From positions 1-64,000 of the forward strand of contig JAFYPA010000027.1 in NCBI GenBank assembly GCA_017560085.1: 64,000 bases of DNA, written 5' to 3'. A program made the position numbers and the translations under genes. Positions 34,688-42,874 of this stretch are shown piece after piece. The DNA comes from Clostridia bacterium (GTDB lineage Bacteria; Bacillota; Clostridia; Oscillospirales; CAG-382). How positions within the stretch are numbered: position 1 is the stretch's first letter; every line of letters starts with the position of its first letter. The notes beneath the pieces were generated by a model, which was not told the DNA's origin, did not search any database, and saw only the letters and a list, made by a program, of their open reading frames with translations.

Positions 34688-35062
34688 ATGATTATAAAGG
34701 AATCCGCCGAGAATTATCTTGAAACGATATATATGCTCAACAAACAGCGCGGCTTTGCAAGAAGCATTGACATCTCCAACGAGCTCGGCGTTTCAAAGCC
34801 CAGCGTATCGGTGGCGATGAAGAACTTCCGCGAGGCGGGCTATATAGAAACAGACCCCGACGGCAAGATTACCCTCACAAAAAAGGGTCTTGAGGTTGCC
34901 GAAAGAGTATACGAAAGACATCAGGTTGTGGCAAAGGCACTTATCGCCCTCGGTGTTGACGAGGAAACCGCCTTTGAGGACAGCTGTAAAATCGAGCACG
35001 ACATAAGCCAGAAAACCTTCGAGAAAATCAAGGACTTCCTTCTGAGAAACGGAAAGCTCTGA
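34688..35062 (+). CDS. DtxR/MntR-family metal-dependent transcriptional regulator
   Basis: A 124-residue regulator: a winged helix (RSIDISNELGVSKPSVSVAMKNF, about 23-45) and the metal-binding dimerisation domain (KGLEVAERVYERHQVVAKALIALG, SCKIEHDIS). The E-R-H...C-x-x-E-H-x-x-S arrangement supplies the metal ligands; there is no C-terminal SH3 domain, as in MntR and short IdeR-like proteins. It is divergent from feoA-feoB, which carry matching palindromic operators. It most likely represses iron uptake when Fe2+ is plentiful. Terminator at 35092. Confidence 0.92.
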   Translation: MIIKESAENYLETIYMLNKQRGFARSIDISNELGVSKPSVSVAMKNFREAGYIETDPDGKITLTKKGLEVAERVYERHQVVAKALIALGVDEETAFEDSCKIEHDISQKTFEKIKDFLLRNGKL

Positions 35063-35091
35063 TTTATCCGTAAATTAAAATACACAGCAGA

Positions 35092-35136
35092 AGCCCCGAC
35101 GGATTTTTCCTGTTTCCGTCGGGGCTATAATATTTT
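35092..35136 (+). terminator. Intrinsic terminator
   Basis: Stem AGCCCCGACGGA (35092-35103) / TCCGTCGGGGCT (35115-35126) followed by ATAATATTTT. The rest of the 259-bp gap holds only AT-rich sequence and the next promoter. Confidence 0.8.
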
Positions 35137-35240
35137 GCAAAAGAGAAAGCAACGGTGAGAAAATTCACGAAAGCGCCCCCAAAATCCGCAAAAATCGCCA
35201 AAATATATTCAAATTTGCCATTTTTCGCCTATTTTAACTG

Positions 35241-35269
35241 TTGCAATTTGTGAAAATATGTGTTATAAT
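35241..35269 (+). promoter_or_regulatory. Sigma-A promoter of the MATE gene
   Basis: TTGCAA (35241-35246) and TATAAT (35264-35269), 17-bp spacer. Confidence 0.85.
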
Positions 35270-35321
35270 ATTCCCGTAAAGATATATATTATATAATTTT
35301 ATTTAGGTTTCTAAGGCACCA

Positions 35322-36659
35322 ATGAGAAAAAACGACTTTTCAAGGGGCTCGGTCTATCGGCATATCATAGCCCAGGCGATTCCGCTGACAATGGCTCAGC
35401 TTGTGCATCTTTTATACAATGTCGTTGACAGAGTATACATAGGAAGACTCGGTGACGGCAGCGGTATTGCTCTCACGGGAATAGGTCTTGCGTTTCCCGT
35501 CATAACACTTATAATGGCATTCACGGCACTTTTCGGTAACGGCGGACTTCCGCTCTTCTCCATAGAGCGAGGTGCGGGCAACGACGACAGAGCGGGCAGA
35601 ATTCTCGGAAATTCGGCATTTCTGCTTGTTTCCTCGGCTGTTATTCTGACAGCGCTCGGCTATATCTTCTCAACGCCGATTCTGTATGCCTTCGGTGCAA
35701 GCGACAGCTCTATAATATATGCGAGCGAATATCTGAGAATTTATCTTGCGGGCACGATTTTTTCAATGCTCACAACGGGGCTCAACGGCTACATCAACGC
35801 TCAGGGCTTCCCGAAAATCGGTATGCTTTCCATTATCATAGGTGCGGTGATAAACATCGTACTCGACCCGATTTTCATCTTTGCTCTTGATATGGGTGTA
35901 TCGGGTGCGGCTCTTGCGACTGTGATAAGTCAGGCGGTTTCCGCATTCTGGGTTGTAAGCTTTCTTGCGGGCAAGCGGGCAATTATTCCTCTTGTGATAA
36001 AAAACATCAGGGCTGACCTTGAGATAACAAAATCCATTCTCCGACTCGGCACGGCTAATTTCATTATGCAGGGCACCAACTTCCTTGTTCAGGTTTCCTG
36101 CAACACCACGCTTCAGCATTTCGGAGGAGATGTTTACGTCGGAATAATGACGGTACTCAACTCTGTACGAGAGATGCTCATGCTCCCCGTAAACGGAATT
36201 GTAAGCGGCTCTCAGCCCGTTATCAGCTACAACTACGGCGCAAGGGAAAACAAGCGTGTCAAGGAGGGCATCACCTTCAACACGGTTGTGGGTGCGGTTT
36301 ACACTCTTATTGCGTGGGGTCTGGTTTTCTTCTTCCCGACCTTCTGGTTCAGAATATTCTCGGACGACCTTACAATGGTTACGCAGGGCGTTGAGATGCT
36401 GAAAATTTACTTCTTCGGATTTGTGTTTATGGCGCTTCAGTTTGCGGGTCAGTCCACATTTCAGGCTCTGGGCGACGCAAAGCACGCAATCACATTCTCA
36501 CTTCTTCGCAAGGTCGTGATTGTTGTTCCGCTGACACTTCTTCTGCCCTATATGGGACTTGGTGTTCACGGAGTATTTCTTGCGGAGCCTATCTCAAATG
36601 TCATTGGCGGTATTTGCTGTTACATGACTATGAGATTTACCGTTTACAGGAAGCTTTGA
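35322..36659 (+). CDS. MATE-family efflux transporter
   Basis: A 445-residue protein with about 12 membrane helices in two homologous halves. The N-terminus (IIAQAIPLTMAQLVHLLYNVVDRVYIGRLGD) is the typical start of the clostridial DinF/NorM-like group. MATE transporters export drugs or metabolites driven by Na+ or H+. The ATG lacks a strong ribosome site (AAGG further upstream), so expression may be modest. Substrate unknown. Confidence 0.92.
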   Translation: MRKNDFSRGSVYRHIIAQAIPLTMAQLVHLLYNVVDRVYIGRLGDGSGIALTGIGLAFPVITLIMAFTALFGNGGLPLFSIERGAGNDDRAGRILGNSAFLLVSSAVILTALGYIFSTPILYAFGASDSSIIYASEYLRIYLAGTIFSMLTTGLNGYINAQGFPKIGMLSIIIGAVINIVLDPIFIFALDMGVSGAALATVISQAVSAFWVVSFLAGKRAIIPLVIKNIRADLEITKSILRLGTANFIMQGTNFLVQVSCNTTLQHFGGDVYVGIMTVLNSVREMLMLPVNGIVSGSQPVISYNYGARENKRVKEGITFNTVVGAVYTLIAWGLVFFFPTFWFRIFSDDLTMVTQGVEMLKIYFFGFVFMALQFAGQSTFQALGDAKHAITFSLLRKVVIVVPLTLLLPYMGLGVHGVFLAEPISNVIGGICCYMTMRFTVYRKL

Positions 36660-36671
36660 TTAAGTAAAAAA

Positions 36672-36693
36672 TATACGGCATTTCAGCCGTATA
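36672..36693. other. Hairpin between the MATE and SPFH genes
   Basis: TATACGGC-atttca-GCCGTATA. There is no T-run after it on the plus strand, so it is a weak terminator or a leader hairpin of the SPFH gene. Confidence 0.45.
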
Positions 36694-36734
36694 CCAAAAT
36701 AAAAAAGTATTAAATAAACGAAAGGAGTTTCATT

Positions 36735-38162
36735 ATGGGACTTATAAAAGCAATAGGCGGTGCACTCGGAGGCACACTTGCAGATCAGTGGAAGGAGTTC
36801 TTCTACTGCGACTCAATTGACAACAGCTACCTTATGGTAAAGGGACAGAAGCGTACAAGCGGACGCTCCTCCAACACAAAGGGCGAAGACAACATCATCT
36901 CCAACGGCTCCGTAATCGCGGTTGCCGACGGTCAGGCTATGATGATTGTCGAGCAGGGCAAGGTTGTTGAATTCTGCGCAGAGCCCGGTGAATTCAGATA
37001 CGATACATCCACAGAGCCCTCCATCTTCGCAGGCTCTCTCGGTCAGAGCATTCTCGATACCTTCAAGACAGTCGGTAAGCGTTTCACCTTCGGCGGTGAT
37101 ACTGCAAAGGATCAGAGAGTTTACTACTTCAACACAAAGGAAATTATGGGCAACAAGTACGGAACGGCAACGCCCATTCCCTTCAGAGTTGTTGTTAACG
37201 AGCAGATGGGCTTCAAGCTTTCTGTTGATATCAGATGTAACGGTGAATATACATACAAGCTTGTAAATCCCCTTCTCTTCTATACAAACATCGCAGGTAA
37301 TGTTTCCGACAGCTACGATAAGACAGAGTGGGAGGACATTCTCAGAAGCTCCCTTCTTGATGCTCTTCAGCCCGCTCTTTCAAGCGTTGCGGCAAAGAAG
37401 ATTGAATACTACGAGCTTCCCGGTCACACGGTTGAAATCAGAAACGCTCTTACAGAGGTTCTTCGTCCCGACTGGACAGAGACAAGAGGTATCGAACTTG
37501 TAAAGCTCACCATCAATTCTCTCTCCATCCCCGAGGATCAGAGAAAGAAGATTACCGAATGGGAAGAAAACGCAATGTCCACCAATGCAAACGTTGCAGG
37601 TGCAAGACTTGTCGGTGCTCAGGCTGATGCAATGCGTACTGCTGCGGGAAATCAGAACGGCGCAATGCAGGGCTTCATGGGTATGGGCATGGCTATGAAC
37701 GCAGGCGGTATGAATGCACAGAATCTCTTCTCTATGGGTCAGCCTATGCCGACGGCTCCCGCTCCCGCACCTGCTCCTGCTCCCGCTCCCGCGGCTGACG
37801 GATGGAAGTGTGCTTGCGGTGCTACGGCAACCGGTAAGTTCTGTCCCGAATGCGGAGCAAAGAAGCCCGAGCCGAAGCCTGTCGATGGCTGGAAGTGTAC
37901 TTGCGGAGCTACCGCAACAGGCAAGTTCTGTCCCGAGTGCGGAGCAAAGAAGCCCGAGGAAGCACCCGCCGATGAAGGCTGGAAGTGCTCCTGCGGTGCT
38001 GTAAACAAGGGCAAGTTCTGTCCCGAATGCGGAGGAAAGAAGCCCGCTGATGCACCTCTCTATCAGTGTGACAAATGCGGATGGAAGCCCGCCGATCCCA
38101 AGAATCCTCCCAAGTTCTGTCCCGAATGCGGAGATGTGTTCGATGAGAACGACGCTCAGTAA
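36735..38162 (+). CDS. SPFH-domain protein with four C-terminal zinc ribbons
   Basis: A 475-residue protein: an SPFH/band-7-like domain (about 1-290, the type annotated as virion-core-like in Bacillota), a Gly/Met-rich stretch, a Pro-Ala linker (APAPAPAPAPAPA) and zinc ribbons. Three near-identical units share the pattern GWKC-x-CGA...GKFCPECG and a fourth reads YQCDKCGW...FCPECG. The near identity of the first three points to recent tandem duplication. SPFH proteins oligomerise at membranes. It is followed by a zinc-ribbon membrane protein and a small membrane protein on the same strand, an arrangement seen repeatedly in Clostridia (with a TPM-domain gene); the shared function is unknown. 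Confidence 0.85.
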   Translation: MGLIKAIGGALGGTLADQWKEFFYCDSIDNSYLMVKGQKRTSGRSSNTKGEDNIISNGSVIAVADGQAMMIVEQGKVVEFCAEPGEFRYDTSTEPSIFAGSLGQSILDTFKTVGKRFTFGGDTAKDQRVYYFNTKEIMGNKYGTATPIPFRVVVNEQMGFKLSVDIRCNGEYTYKLVNPLLFYTNIAGNVSDSYDKTEWEDILRSSLLDALQPALSSVAAKKIEYYELPGHTVEIRNALTEVLRPDWTETRGIELVKLTINSLSIPEDQRKKITEWEENAMSTNANVAGARLVGAQADAMRTAAGNQNGAMQGFMGMGMAMNAGGMNAQNLFSMGQPMPTAPAPAPAPAPAPAADGWKCACGATATGKFCPECGAKKPEPKPVDGWKCTCGATATGKFCPECGAKKPEEAPADEGWKCSCGAVNKGKFCPECGGKKPADAPLYQCDKCGWKPADPKNPPKFCPECGDVFDENDAQ

Positions 38163-38252
38163 TAGCGGGAATCCGTAAAATAATACGATAACTCAATTGC
38201 GGGCATCCGTTTATTCGGTTGTCCGCAAGTCGGAATATAAGGAGAAATGCAA

Positions 38253-39332
38253 GTGGCAGTACTTCAGGAATACAAGTGTCCCTGCTGTGACGGTGCGATA
38301 GCCTTTGACAGCAAGACACAGAAAATGAAATGTCCGTTCTGCGGTACGGAATTTGAAATCGAAACGCTGGAGCAATACAGCGGAATCCTCGACAATGACG
38401 GCGAGGACAATCTCGAATGGGAAAAGGAAGCGGGCACCGAATGGTCTGAGGGCGAAGCGGAGAATCTCAACGTATATGCCTGCAATTCCTGCGGTGGTGA
38501 AATCGTAGGCGACGAAACCACGGCGGCGACCTCCTGCCCCTATTGCGGAAATCCCGTGGTTATGCTCGGAAAGCTTTCGGGAAGCCTTAAGCCCGACCTT
38601 GTAATCCCATTCAAGCTTGACAAGAAGGCGGCAAAGGAAATTCTGAAGAATCACTACAAGGGCAAGGTTCTTCTTCCAAAGGTTTTCAAGACGGAAAACA
38701 AAATAGAGGAAATCAAGGGGCTTTATGTTCCCTTCTGGCTCTTTGATGCGGACGCCAATGCCCACATAAGATACAAGGCAACAAGAGTCCGCTACTGGAG
38801 CGACAGCAGATACAACTACACGGAAACCAAGTACTACTCCGTCATAAGAGGCGGTGACATCGGCTTTGACAACATTCCCGTGGACGGCTCGACAAAAATG
38901 GCGGACGACCTGATGGAGTCCCTTGAGCCCTTCAATCTTGCAGATGCGGTTGACTTCAACACCGCCTACCTTGCGGGCTACTTCGCCGACAAATACGACG
39001 TTTCGGCTGATGACAGCATTGAAAGAGCAAACTACAGAATCAAGAACAGCACCGCGGCGGAATTCAGAAAGACGGTCAACGGCTACACCACGGTAAGCAC
39101 CGAGGCATCCACCATAAACCTCACAAGAGGAAGCACAAGATACGCACTTCTTCCCGTGTGGATTCTGAATACAAGCTGGAAGGATCAGAAATTCACCTTT
39201 GCCATAAACGGTCAGACCGGCAAAATTGCGGGAAGGCTTCCTATGGACAAGGGTGCGTTTGCAAGCTGGTTCTTCGGAGTTGCGTCGGCGGCAAGTGTGA
39301 TTTCCTTCGTGCTTATGTGGCTGTTTCGATAA
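38253..39332 (+). CDS. Zinc-ribbon membrane protein (TFIIB-type zinc ribbon annotation)
   Basis: About 359 residues. Two zinc ribbons lie near the N-terminus (YKCPCCDGAIAF...MKCPFCGTEFE and YACNSCGGEIVG...SCPYCGNPVVM). A beta-rich middle domain follows (GLYVPFWLFDADANAHIRY, NAAYLAGYF-like segments), and one C-terminal membrane helix (WFFGVASAASVISFVLMWLF). It resembles clostridial proteins labelled TFIIB-type zinc ribbon or PriA-like; the label reflects only the zinc finger. I prefer the GTG at 38253, eight bases after AAGGAG; an ATG at 38247 is too close to it. It probably works with the SPFH protein at the membrane. Confidence 0.8.
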   Translation: MAVLQEYKCPCCDGAIAFDSKTQKMKCPFCGTEFEIETLEQYSGILDNDGEDNLEWEKEAGTEWSEGEAENLNVYACNSCGGEIVGDETTAATSCPYCGNPVVMLGKLSGSLKPDLVIPFKLDKKAAKEILKNHYKGKVLLPKVFKTENKIEEIKGLYVPFWLFDADANAHIRYKATRVRYWSDSRYNYTETKYYSVIRGGDIGFDNIPVDGSTKMADDLMESLEPFNLADAVDFNTAYLAGYFADKYDVSADDSIERANYRIKNSTAAEFRKTVNGYTTVSTEASTINLTRGSTRYALLPVWILNTSWKDQKFTFAINGQTGKIAGRLPMDKGAFASWFFGVASAASVISFVLMWLFR

Positions 39333-39347
39333 GGGGGTATAAGGCTT

Positions 39348-39782
39348 ATGAAAAAGATAATTTCCGTTATGCTTGCACTTATACTTGTGCTTGCCCTATC
39401 CCTTCCCTGCGCTCTTTCGGTATGTGCCACGGGCTACTATGACGACTACGACTATTACGACAGCTACGACTATTACGACGACTACGATTACTACGACGAC
39501 TACGATTACTACGAGGATTACGAGGACGATTACGATTCCTCCGAGGATTACAGCAAGCCGTTCAACTTCGGCAAGAGCCTTCTGACGGCGGTTGTGATAG
39601 GTCTTGTAATCGCTCTGATTGTAACGCTTGTGCTGAGGTCTCAGCTTAACAATGTGCACAAGCAGGAGAGCGCGAATACCTATATTCGTGCGGGAAGTAT
39701 GAATGTTACGGAATCAAAGGATTTGTATCTGTACAGAAACGTTATTCGTACGGAGAGGCCGAAGAATAACAGCAAGAGGTAA
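39348..39782 (+). CDS. Small membrane protein with Tyr/Asp repeat, a TPM protein lacking the TPM domain
   Basis: A 144-residue protein: a signal peptide (MKKIISVMLALILVLALS...CALSVCATG), a low-complexity region built of DYDYYDDY-type units (about 28-68), one membrane helix (LLTAVVIGLVIALIVTLVL) and a tail with YIRAGSMNVTESKDLYLYRNV. The tail and helix match, from memory, the C-terminal end of clostridial TPM-domain proteins that follow SPFH and zinc-ribbon genes. The TPM domain itself is absent and the acidic Tyr repeat stands in its place. It starts 13 bp after the previous stop codon, so it is in the same operon. Terminator at 39834. Confidence 0.7.
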   Translation: MKKIISVMLALILVLALSLPCALSVCATGYYDDYDYYDSYDYYDDYDYYDDYDYYEDYEDDYDSSEDYSKPFNFGKSLLTAVVIGLVIALIVTLVLRSQLNNVHKQESANTYIRAGSMNVTESKDLYLYRNVIRTERPKNNSKR

Positions 39783-39833
39783 TCGGGCTCGGGTATGGGT
39801 TTTGTTGGAATTTAATTCTGCCGAGAATAAGAG

Positions 39834-39877
39834 AAGCACCGCTTCTGACTTTTTGGGGTCAGGAGCGGTGCTTTTTG
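39834..39877 (+). terminator. Intrinsic terminator
   Basis: Long stem 39834-39849 / 39858-39873 (AAGCACCGCT...AGCGGTGCTT, one mismatch) followed by TTTTTG. It closes the three-gene SPFH operon. Confidence 0.88.
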
Positions 39878-39931
39878 TAGTTATAATTGTAAATTATGCT
39901 TCATACAAATATGTCTTTGGCTTACTCACTA

Positions 39932-40399
39932 TTATGCAAATGATACTATTACAATCAATGCCGTAATACACAAGCATACGGCGAGCGCAGTTATTACAGC
40001 ATAAGAATAAGACATTCGAAATTTCTTCTTTTTCCGCGACCTTGACGAATCACGGGATTGCGCCAACTGCTTTTTCAACACAGCGATAGGGTCGGTTTGA
40101 TTTAATATTCTTTCTCTGAAATTCCGAACAAAGTCTATATCCTCTTGTGTGCAAATTTCAACAGACATTGAATTTCGGGAATGTGCCAGTTCATTTCGCA
40201 TATTTCTTGCTGATTTTAACCGCCTGTAATCGAATGCCCACCCTGAAACCTTAACTGCTCCCAGGTGTGTTTTTTGTTCCATATCTTCAAGATACAGCGT
40301 GACACCGAGCTTGTTGTCTGATGTTTTACCATATATGTCTCTGCATAAATTGTCAAGCGCTTTGAACTCATCAAAGAACTCATAATTCAAATAGTCCAT
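39932..40399 (-). CDS. HEPN-like protein with C-terminal membrane anchor
   Basis: A 155-residue protein with no firm family assignment. Residues 1-110 are helical and contain RNMRNELAHSRN, which matches the HEPN signature R-N-x-x-x-H (RNELAH). A basic stretch (SRSRKKKKF) precedes one C-terminal membrane helix (YAVITALAVCLCITALIVIVSF), so the HEPN-like part would face the cytoplasm. HEPN domains are often RNases in toxin-antitoxin and abortive-infection systems but also occur as non-catalytic modules. No partner antitoxin gene is adjacent. Ribosome site AAAGGAG; promoter at 40504-40532. Confidence 0.6.
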   Translation of the reverse strand: MDYLNYEFFDEFKALDNLCRDIYGKTSDNKLGVTLYLEDMEQKTHLGAVKVSGWAFDYRRLKSARNMRNELAHSRNSMSVEICTQEDIDFVRNFRERILNQTDPIAVLKKQLAQSRDSSRSRKKKKFRMSYSYAVITALAVCLCITALIVIVSFA

Positions 40400-40503
40400 A
40401 TATATCTCCTTTAAAAATTTCGCGAATTGAAATTTTGCCCTTCACAACCTAATCACAAAACAAACTCAGTGATTTTATGGCGATATAAGGGTTGTGCGGT
40501 TTT

Positions 40504-40532
40504 ATTATAGCATAGAATTGTCGGAATTTCAA
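40504..40532 (-). promoter_or_regulatory. Promoter of the HEPN-like gene
   Basis: TTGAAA (40527-40532) and TATAAT (40504-40509) on the minus strand, 17-bp spacer; the leader is about 100 nt. Confidence 0.75.
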
Positions 40533-40549
40533 TATAAAATATTTTATCC

Positions 40550-40738
40550 ACAGAAGTGAAATATTCGGCTGCGCCGAATGTGAAATAATTCACTTCGTGA
40601 ATTATGAAATGTTGCGTCCTTCGTCCGCAACGTGAAATGAAATAAATCCCCCTCACGCCCGAAGGGCATTTCACACGCCGAAGGCGTATTTCACGCCCGA
40701 AGTGCATTTCACAAATCCCGCAAGGGATTTATTTCGTT
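40550..40738. repeat. Hairpin array spaced by the heptamer GTGAAAT / ATTTCAC
   Basis: This fills the gap between the HEPN-like gene promoter and the tRNA terminator. GTGAAAT in the left part and ATTTCAC in the right part separate hairpins of different sequence: ATTCGGC-tgc-GCCGAAT, AATTCAC-ttc-GTGAATT, GTTGCG...CGCAAC, GCCC-gaa-GGGC, CGCC-gaa-GGCG and AAATCCC-gcaa-GGGATTT. Its design is the same as at 15065-15245 with another spacer. Confidence 0.8.
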
Positions 40739-40771
40739 GAAAAAAGCACTTGCTTTCGCAAGTGCTTTTTT
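40737..40771 (-). terminator. Intrinsic terminator of tRNA-Ser
   Basis: GCACTTGC-tttc-GCAAGTGC with A/T tracts on both sides (40741-40771), immediately downstream of the tRNA 3' end. Confidence 0.9.
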
Positions 40772-40772
40772 C

Positions 40773-40861
40773 TGGCGGAGTGGGTGGGATTCGAACCCAC
40801 GTCCCTCAGGGGGCATCATGATTTCGAGTCATGTCCGTTATGACCACTTCGATACCACTCC
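40773..40861 (-). tRNA. tRNA-Ser (anticodon CGA)
   Basis: An 89-nt class II tRNA with CCA encoded. Acceptor GGAGTGG/CCACTCC, anticodon arm CATGA-CTCGAAA-TCATG giving anticodon CGA (reads UCG), a long variable arm (CCCC-tga-GGG) as expected for serine, and T arm GTGGG-TTCGAAT-CCCAC. Confidence 0.97.
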
Positions 40862-40892
40862 GTATGTTGGCGTAAGAAATTCTTACCCGAGT

Positions 40893-40921
40893 ATTATACC
40901 AAACATTTTCCCTTTTGTCAA
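40893..40921 (-). promoter_or_regulatory. Sigma-A promoter of tRNA-Ser
   Basis: TTGACA (40916-40921) and TATAAT (40893-40898) on the minus strand, 17-bp spacer; full consensus, as expected of a stable RNA gene. Confidence 0.9.
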
Positions 40922-41026
40922 TGCTTTTTTTGAATTTACTTGCCATTACTTTGCTTTGTCGGAATTTTCCACAAACATATCCCGAAATTACGGCAAAATA
41001 TATGCGGTACAACAGACAAAAATTAC

Positions 41027-41055
41027 TTGACACGGAATATACTGTGTGATATAAT
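41027..41055 (+). promoter_or_regulatory. Sigma-A promoter of fhs
   Basis: TTGACA (41027-41032) and TATAAT (41050-41055), 17-bp spacer. The leader has a small CGGGA...TCCCG hairpin but no ZTP-type motif. Confidence 0.9.
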
Positions 41056-41129
41056 TAACAAGTAAAGATGTATTCGGGAGCTTTTCCCGGTTTCTTTTAA
41101 ATAAAAAGAAATAAAAAGGAGTATTCAAA

Positions 41130-42803
41130 ATGGCATATCTTTCCGACATTGAAATCGCTCAGAACGCCAAAATGCAGCCTATTACCGAAATCGCAAGGGC
41201 GGCAGGCGTTGATGACAAGTATATCGAGCAGTACGGTAAGTACAAGGCTAAAATCGACCTTTCTTACCTTAACGAATGCACAAATGAAAACGGTAAGCTC
41301 ATCCTTGTTACCGCTATCACTCCCACTCCCGCGGGCGAAGGTAAGACTACTACCACCATCGGTCTTGCGGACGGTCTTAAGAAAATAGGCAAGAATGTTG
41401 CCGTTGCTCTCCGCGAGCCCTCTCTCGGTCCGGTATTCGGTATCAAGGGCGGTGCGGCAGGCGGTGGCTATGCACAGGTTGTTCCCATGGAGGACATCAA
41501 CCTTCACTTCACAGGTGACTTCCACGCAATCGGTGCGGCTAACAATCTTCTTGCGGCTATGCTTGACAACCACATTCAGCAGGGCAATACCCTCGGAATT
41601 GATGTGAGAAAAATCACATGGAAGCGTTGTGTCGATATGAACGACAGACAGCTCCGTAACATTATAGACGGTCTTGGCGGAAAGCCCAACGGTACTCCCA
41701 GAGAGGACGGCTTCGATATCACCGTTGCCTCCGAAATTATGGCTGTACTCTGCCTTTCCAATTCCATTTCCGACCTCAAGGACAGACTTTCCAGAATCAT
41801 CGTAGGCTACACCTACGACGACAAGCCCGTAACCTGTGGTGACCTCAAGGCTCAGGGTGCTATGACAGCTCTTCTCAAGGATGCTCTCAAGCCTAACCTT
41901 GTACAGACTCTCGAGGGTACTCCCGCGTTCGTACACGGCGGTCCCTTTGCGAATATTGCTCACGGCTGTAACTCCGTTATCGCTACAAAGACAGCTATGA
42001 AGGTTGCTGACTACGCTATCACAGAGGCAGGCTTCGGTGCAGACCTCGGTGCAGAAAAGTTCCTTGACATCAAGTGCAGATATGCAGGTCTTACTCCCTC
42101 TGCGGTTGTTATCGTTGCAACGGTAAGAGCACTCAAGATGCACGGTGGCGTTCCCAAGACAGAGCTCGGAAGCGAAAACCTCGAGGCTCTCGAAAAGGGT
42201 ATTCCCAATCTTCTCCGTCACGTTTCCAACATCAAGAACGTATACAAGCTTCCTTCCGTTGTTGCGGTTAACAAGTTCCCCACAGACACGGATGCCGAGG
42301 TTGAGCTTATCATCAAGAAGTGCCGTGAGCTCGGCGTTAACGTTGTTCTTTCCGACGTATGGGCAAAGGGCGGCGAAGGCGGTATTGAAATGGCAGAAGA
42401 GGTTGTACGCCTTTGCGAACAGCCGGGTGACTTCACATATTCCTACGGTCTTGAAGGCTCTATCGAGGACAAGATTGAAGCAATCGTAAAGAAGATTTAC
42501 GGTGGCGACGGTATAACAGTTCTTCCCTCTGCGAAGAAGCAGATTGCACAGCTCACAGAGCTCGGATTTGCAAACCTTCCCATCTGCGTTGCAAAGACAC
42601 AGTACAGCTTCTCCGACGACCAGACAAAGCTCGGTGCGCCCGAAGGCTTCAAGGTTACAATCAAGAACGTAAAGGTTTCCGCAGGTGCCGGCTTCATTGT
42701 TGTTCTCACGGGAGACATTATGACAATGCCCGGACTTCCCAAGGTTCCCGCAGCTGAAAAGATTGACGTAGACGAAAACGGCAAGATTACAGGTCTTTTC
42801 TGA
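41130..42803 (+). CDS. fhs: Formate--tetrahydrofolate ligase
   Basis: A 557-residue homotetrameric enzyme making 10-formyl-tetrahydrofolate from formate, THF and ATP. The P-loop is [13 protein letters not shown] (64-76); [23 protein letters not shown] and [15 protein letters not shown] are the folate/formyl-phosphate regions. The length is exactly standard. AAAAGGAG precedes the ATG. It is monocistronic with a terminator at 42827. Its product feeds PurN and the AICAR transformylase of the purine operon in the same window. It could also serve acetogenesis or glycine metabolism, which this window does not resolve. Confidence 0.98.
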   Translation: MAYLSDIEIAQNAKMQPITEIARAAGVDDKYIEQYGKYKAKIDLSYLNECTNENGKLILVTAITPTPAGEGKTTTTIGLADGLKKIGKNVAVALREPSLGPVFGIKGGAAGGGYAQVVPMEDINLHFTGDFHAIGAANNLLAAMLDNHIQQGNTLGIDVRKITWKRCVDMNDRQLRNIIDGLGGKPNGTPREDGFDITVASEIMAVLCLSNSISDLKDRLSRIIVGYTYDDKPVTCGDLKAQGAMTALLKDALKPNLVQTLEGTPAFVHGGPFANIAHGCNSVIATKTAMKVADYAITEAGFGADLGAEKFLDIKCRYAGLTPSAVVIVATVRALKMHGGVPKTELGSENLEALEKGIPNLLRHVSNIKNVYKLPSVVAVNKFPTDTDAEVELIIKKCRELGVNVVLSDVWAKGGEGGIEMAEEVVRLCEQPGDFTYSYGLEGSIEDKIEAIVKKIYGGDGITVLPSAKKQIAQLTELGFANLPICVAKTQYSFSDDQTKLGAPEGFKVTIKNVKVSAGAGFIVVLTGDIMTMPGLPKVPAAEKIDVDENGKITGLF

Positions 42804-42826
42804 TATTCCAATCAAAGATAAATTTA

Positions 42827-42863
42827 ACCGACAGAGGCAAAACACTTCTGTCGGTATTTTTTA
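42827..42863 (+). terminator. Intrinsic terminator of fhs
   Basis: Stem ACCGACAGA (42827-42835) / TCTGTCGGT (42847-42855) followed by ATTTTTTATA. Confidence 0.88.
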
Positions 42864-42874
42864 TATATTCGGTT

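Noticed and set aside
39430-39560. DNA repeat of unknown type (GACTACGAY units)
   Set aside because: It is coding: the units are in frame and give the Tyr/Asp stretch of the small membrane protein.
41056-41129. ZTP or other riboswitch in front of fhs
   Set aside because: Only a small CGGGA/TCCCG hairpin is present; none of the ZTP conserved halves can be found.
41097-42845. 582-aa open frame opposite fhs
   Set aside because: Pure shadow of a highly conserved gene; its composition reflects the complementary codons of fhs.
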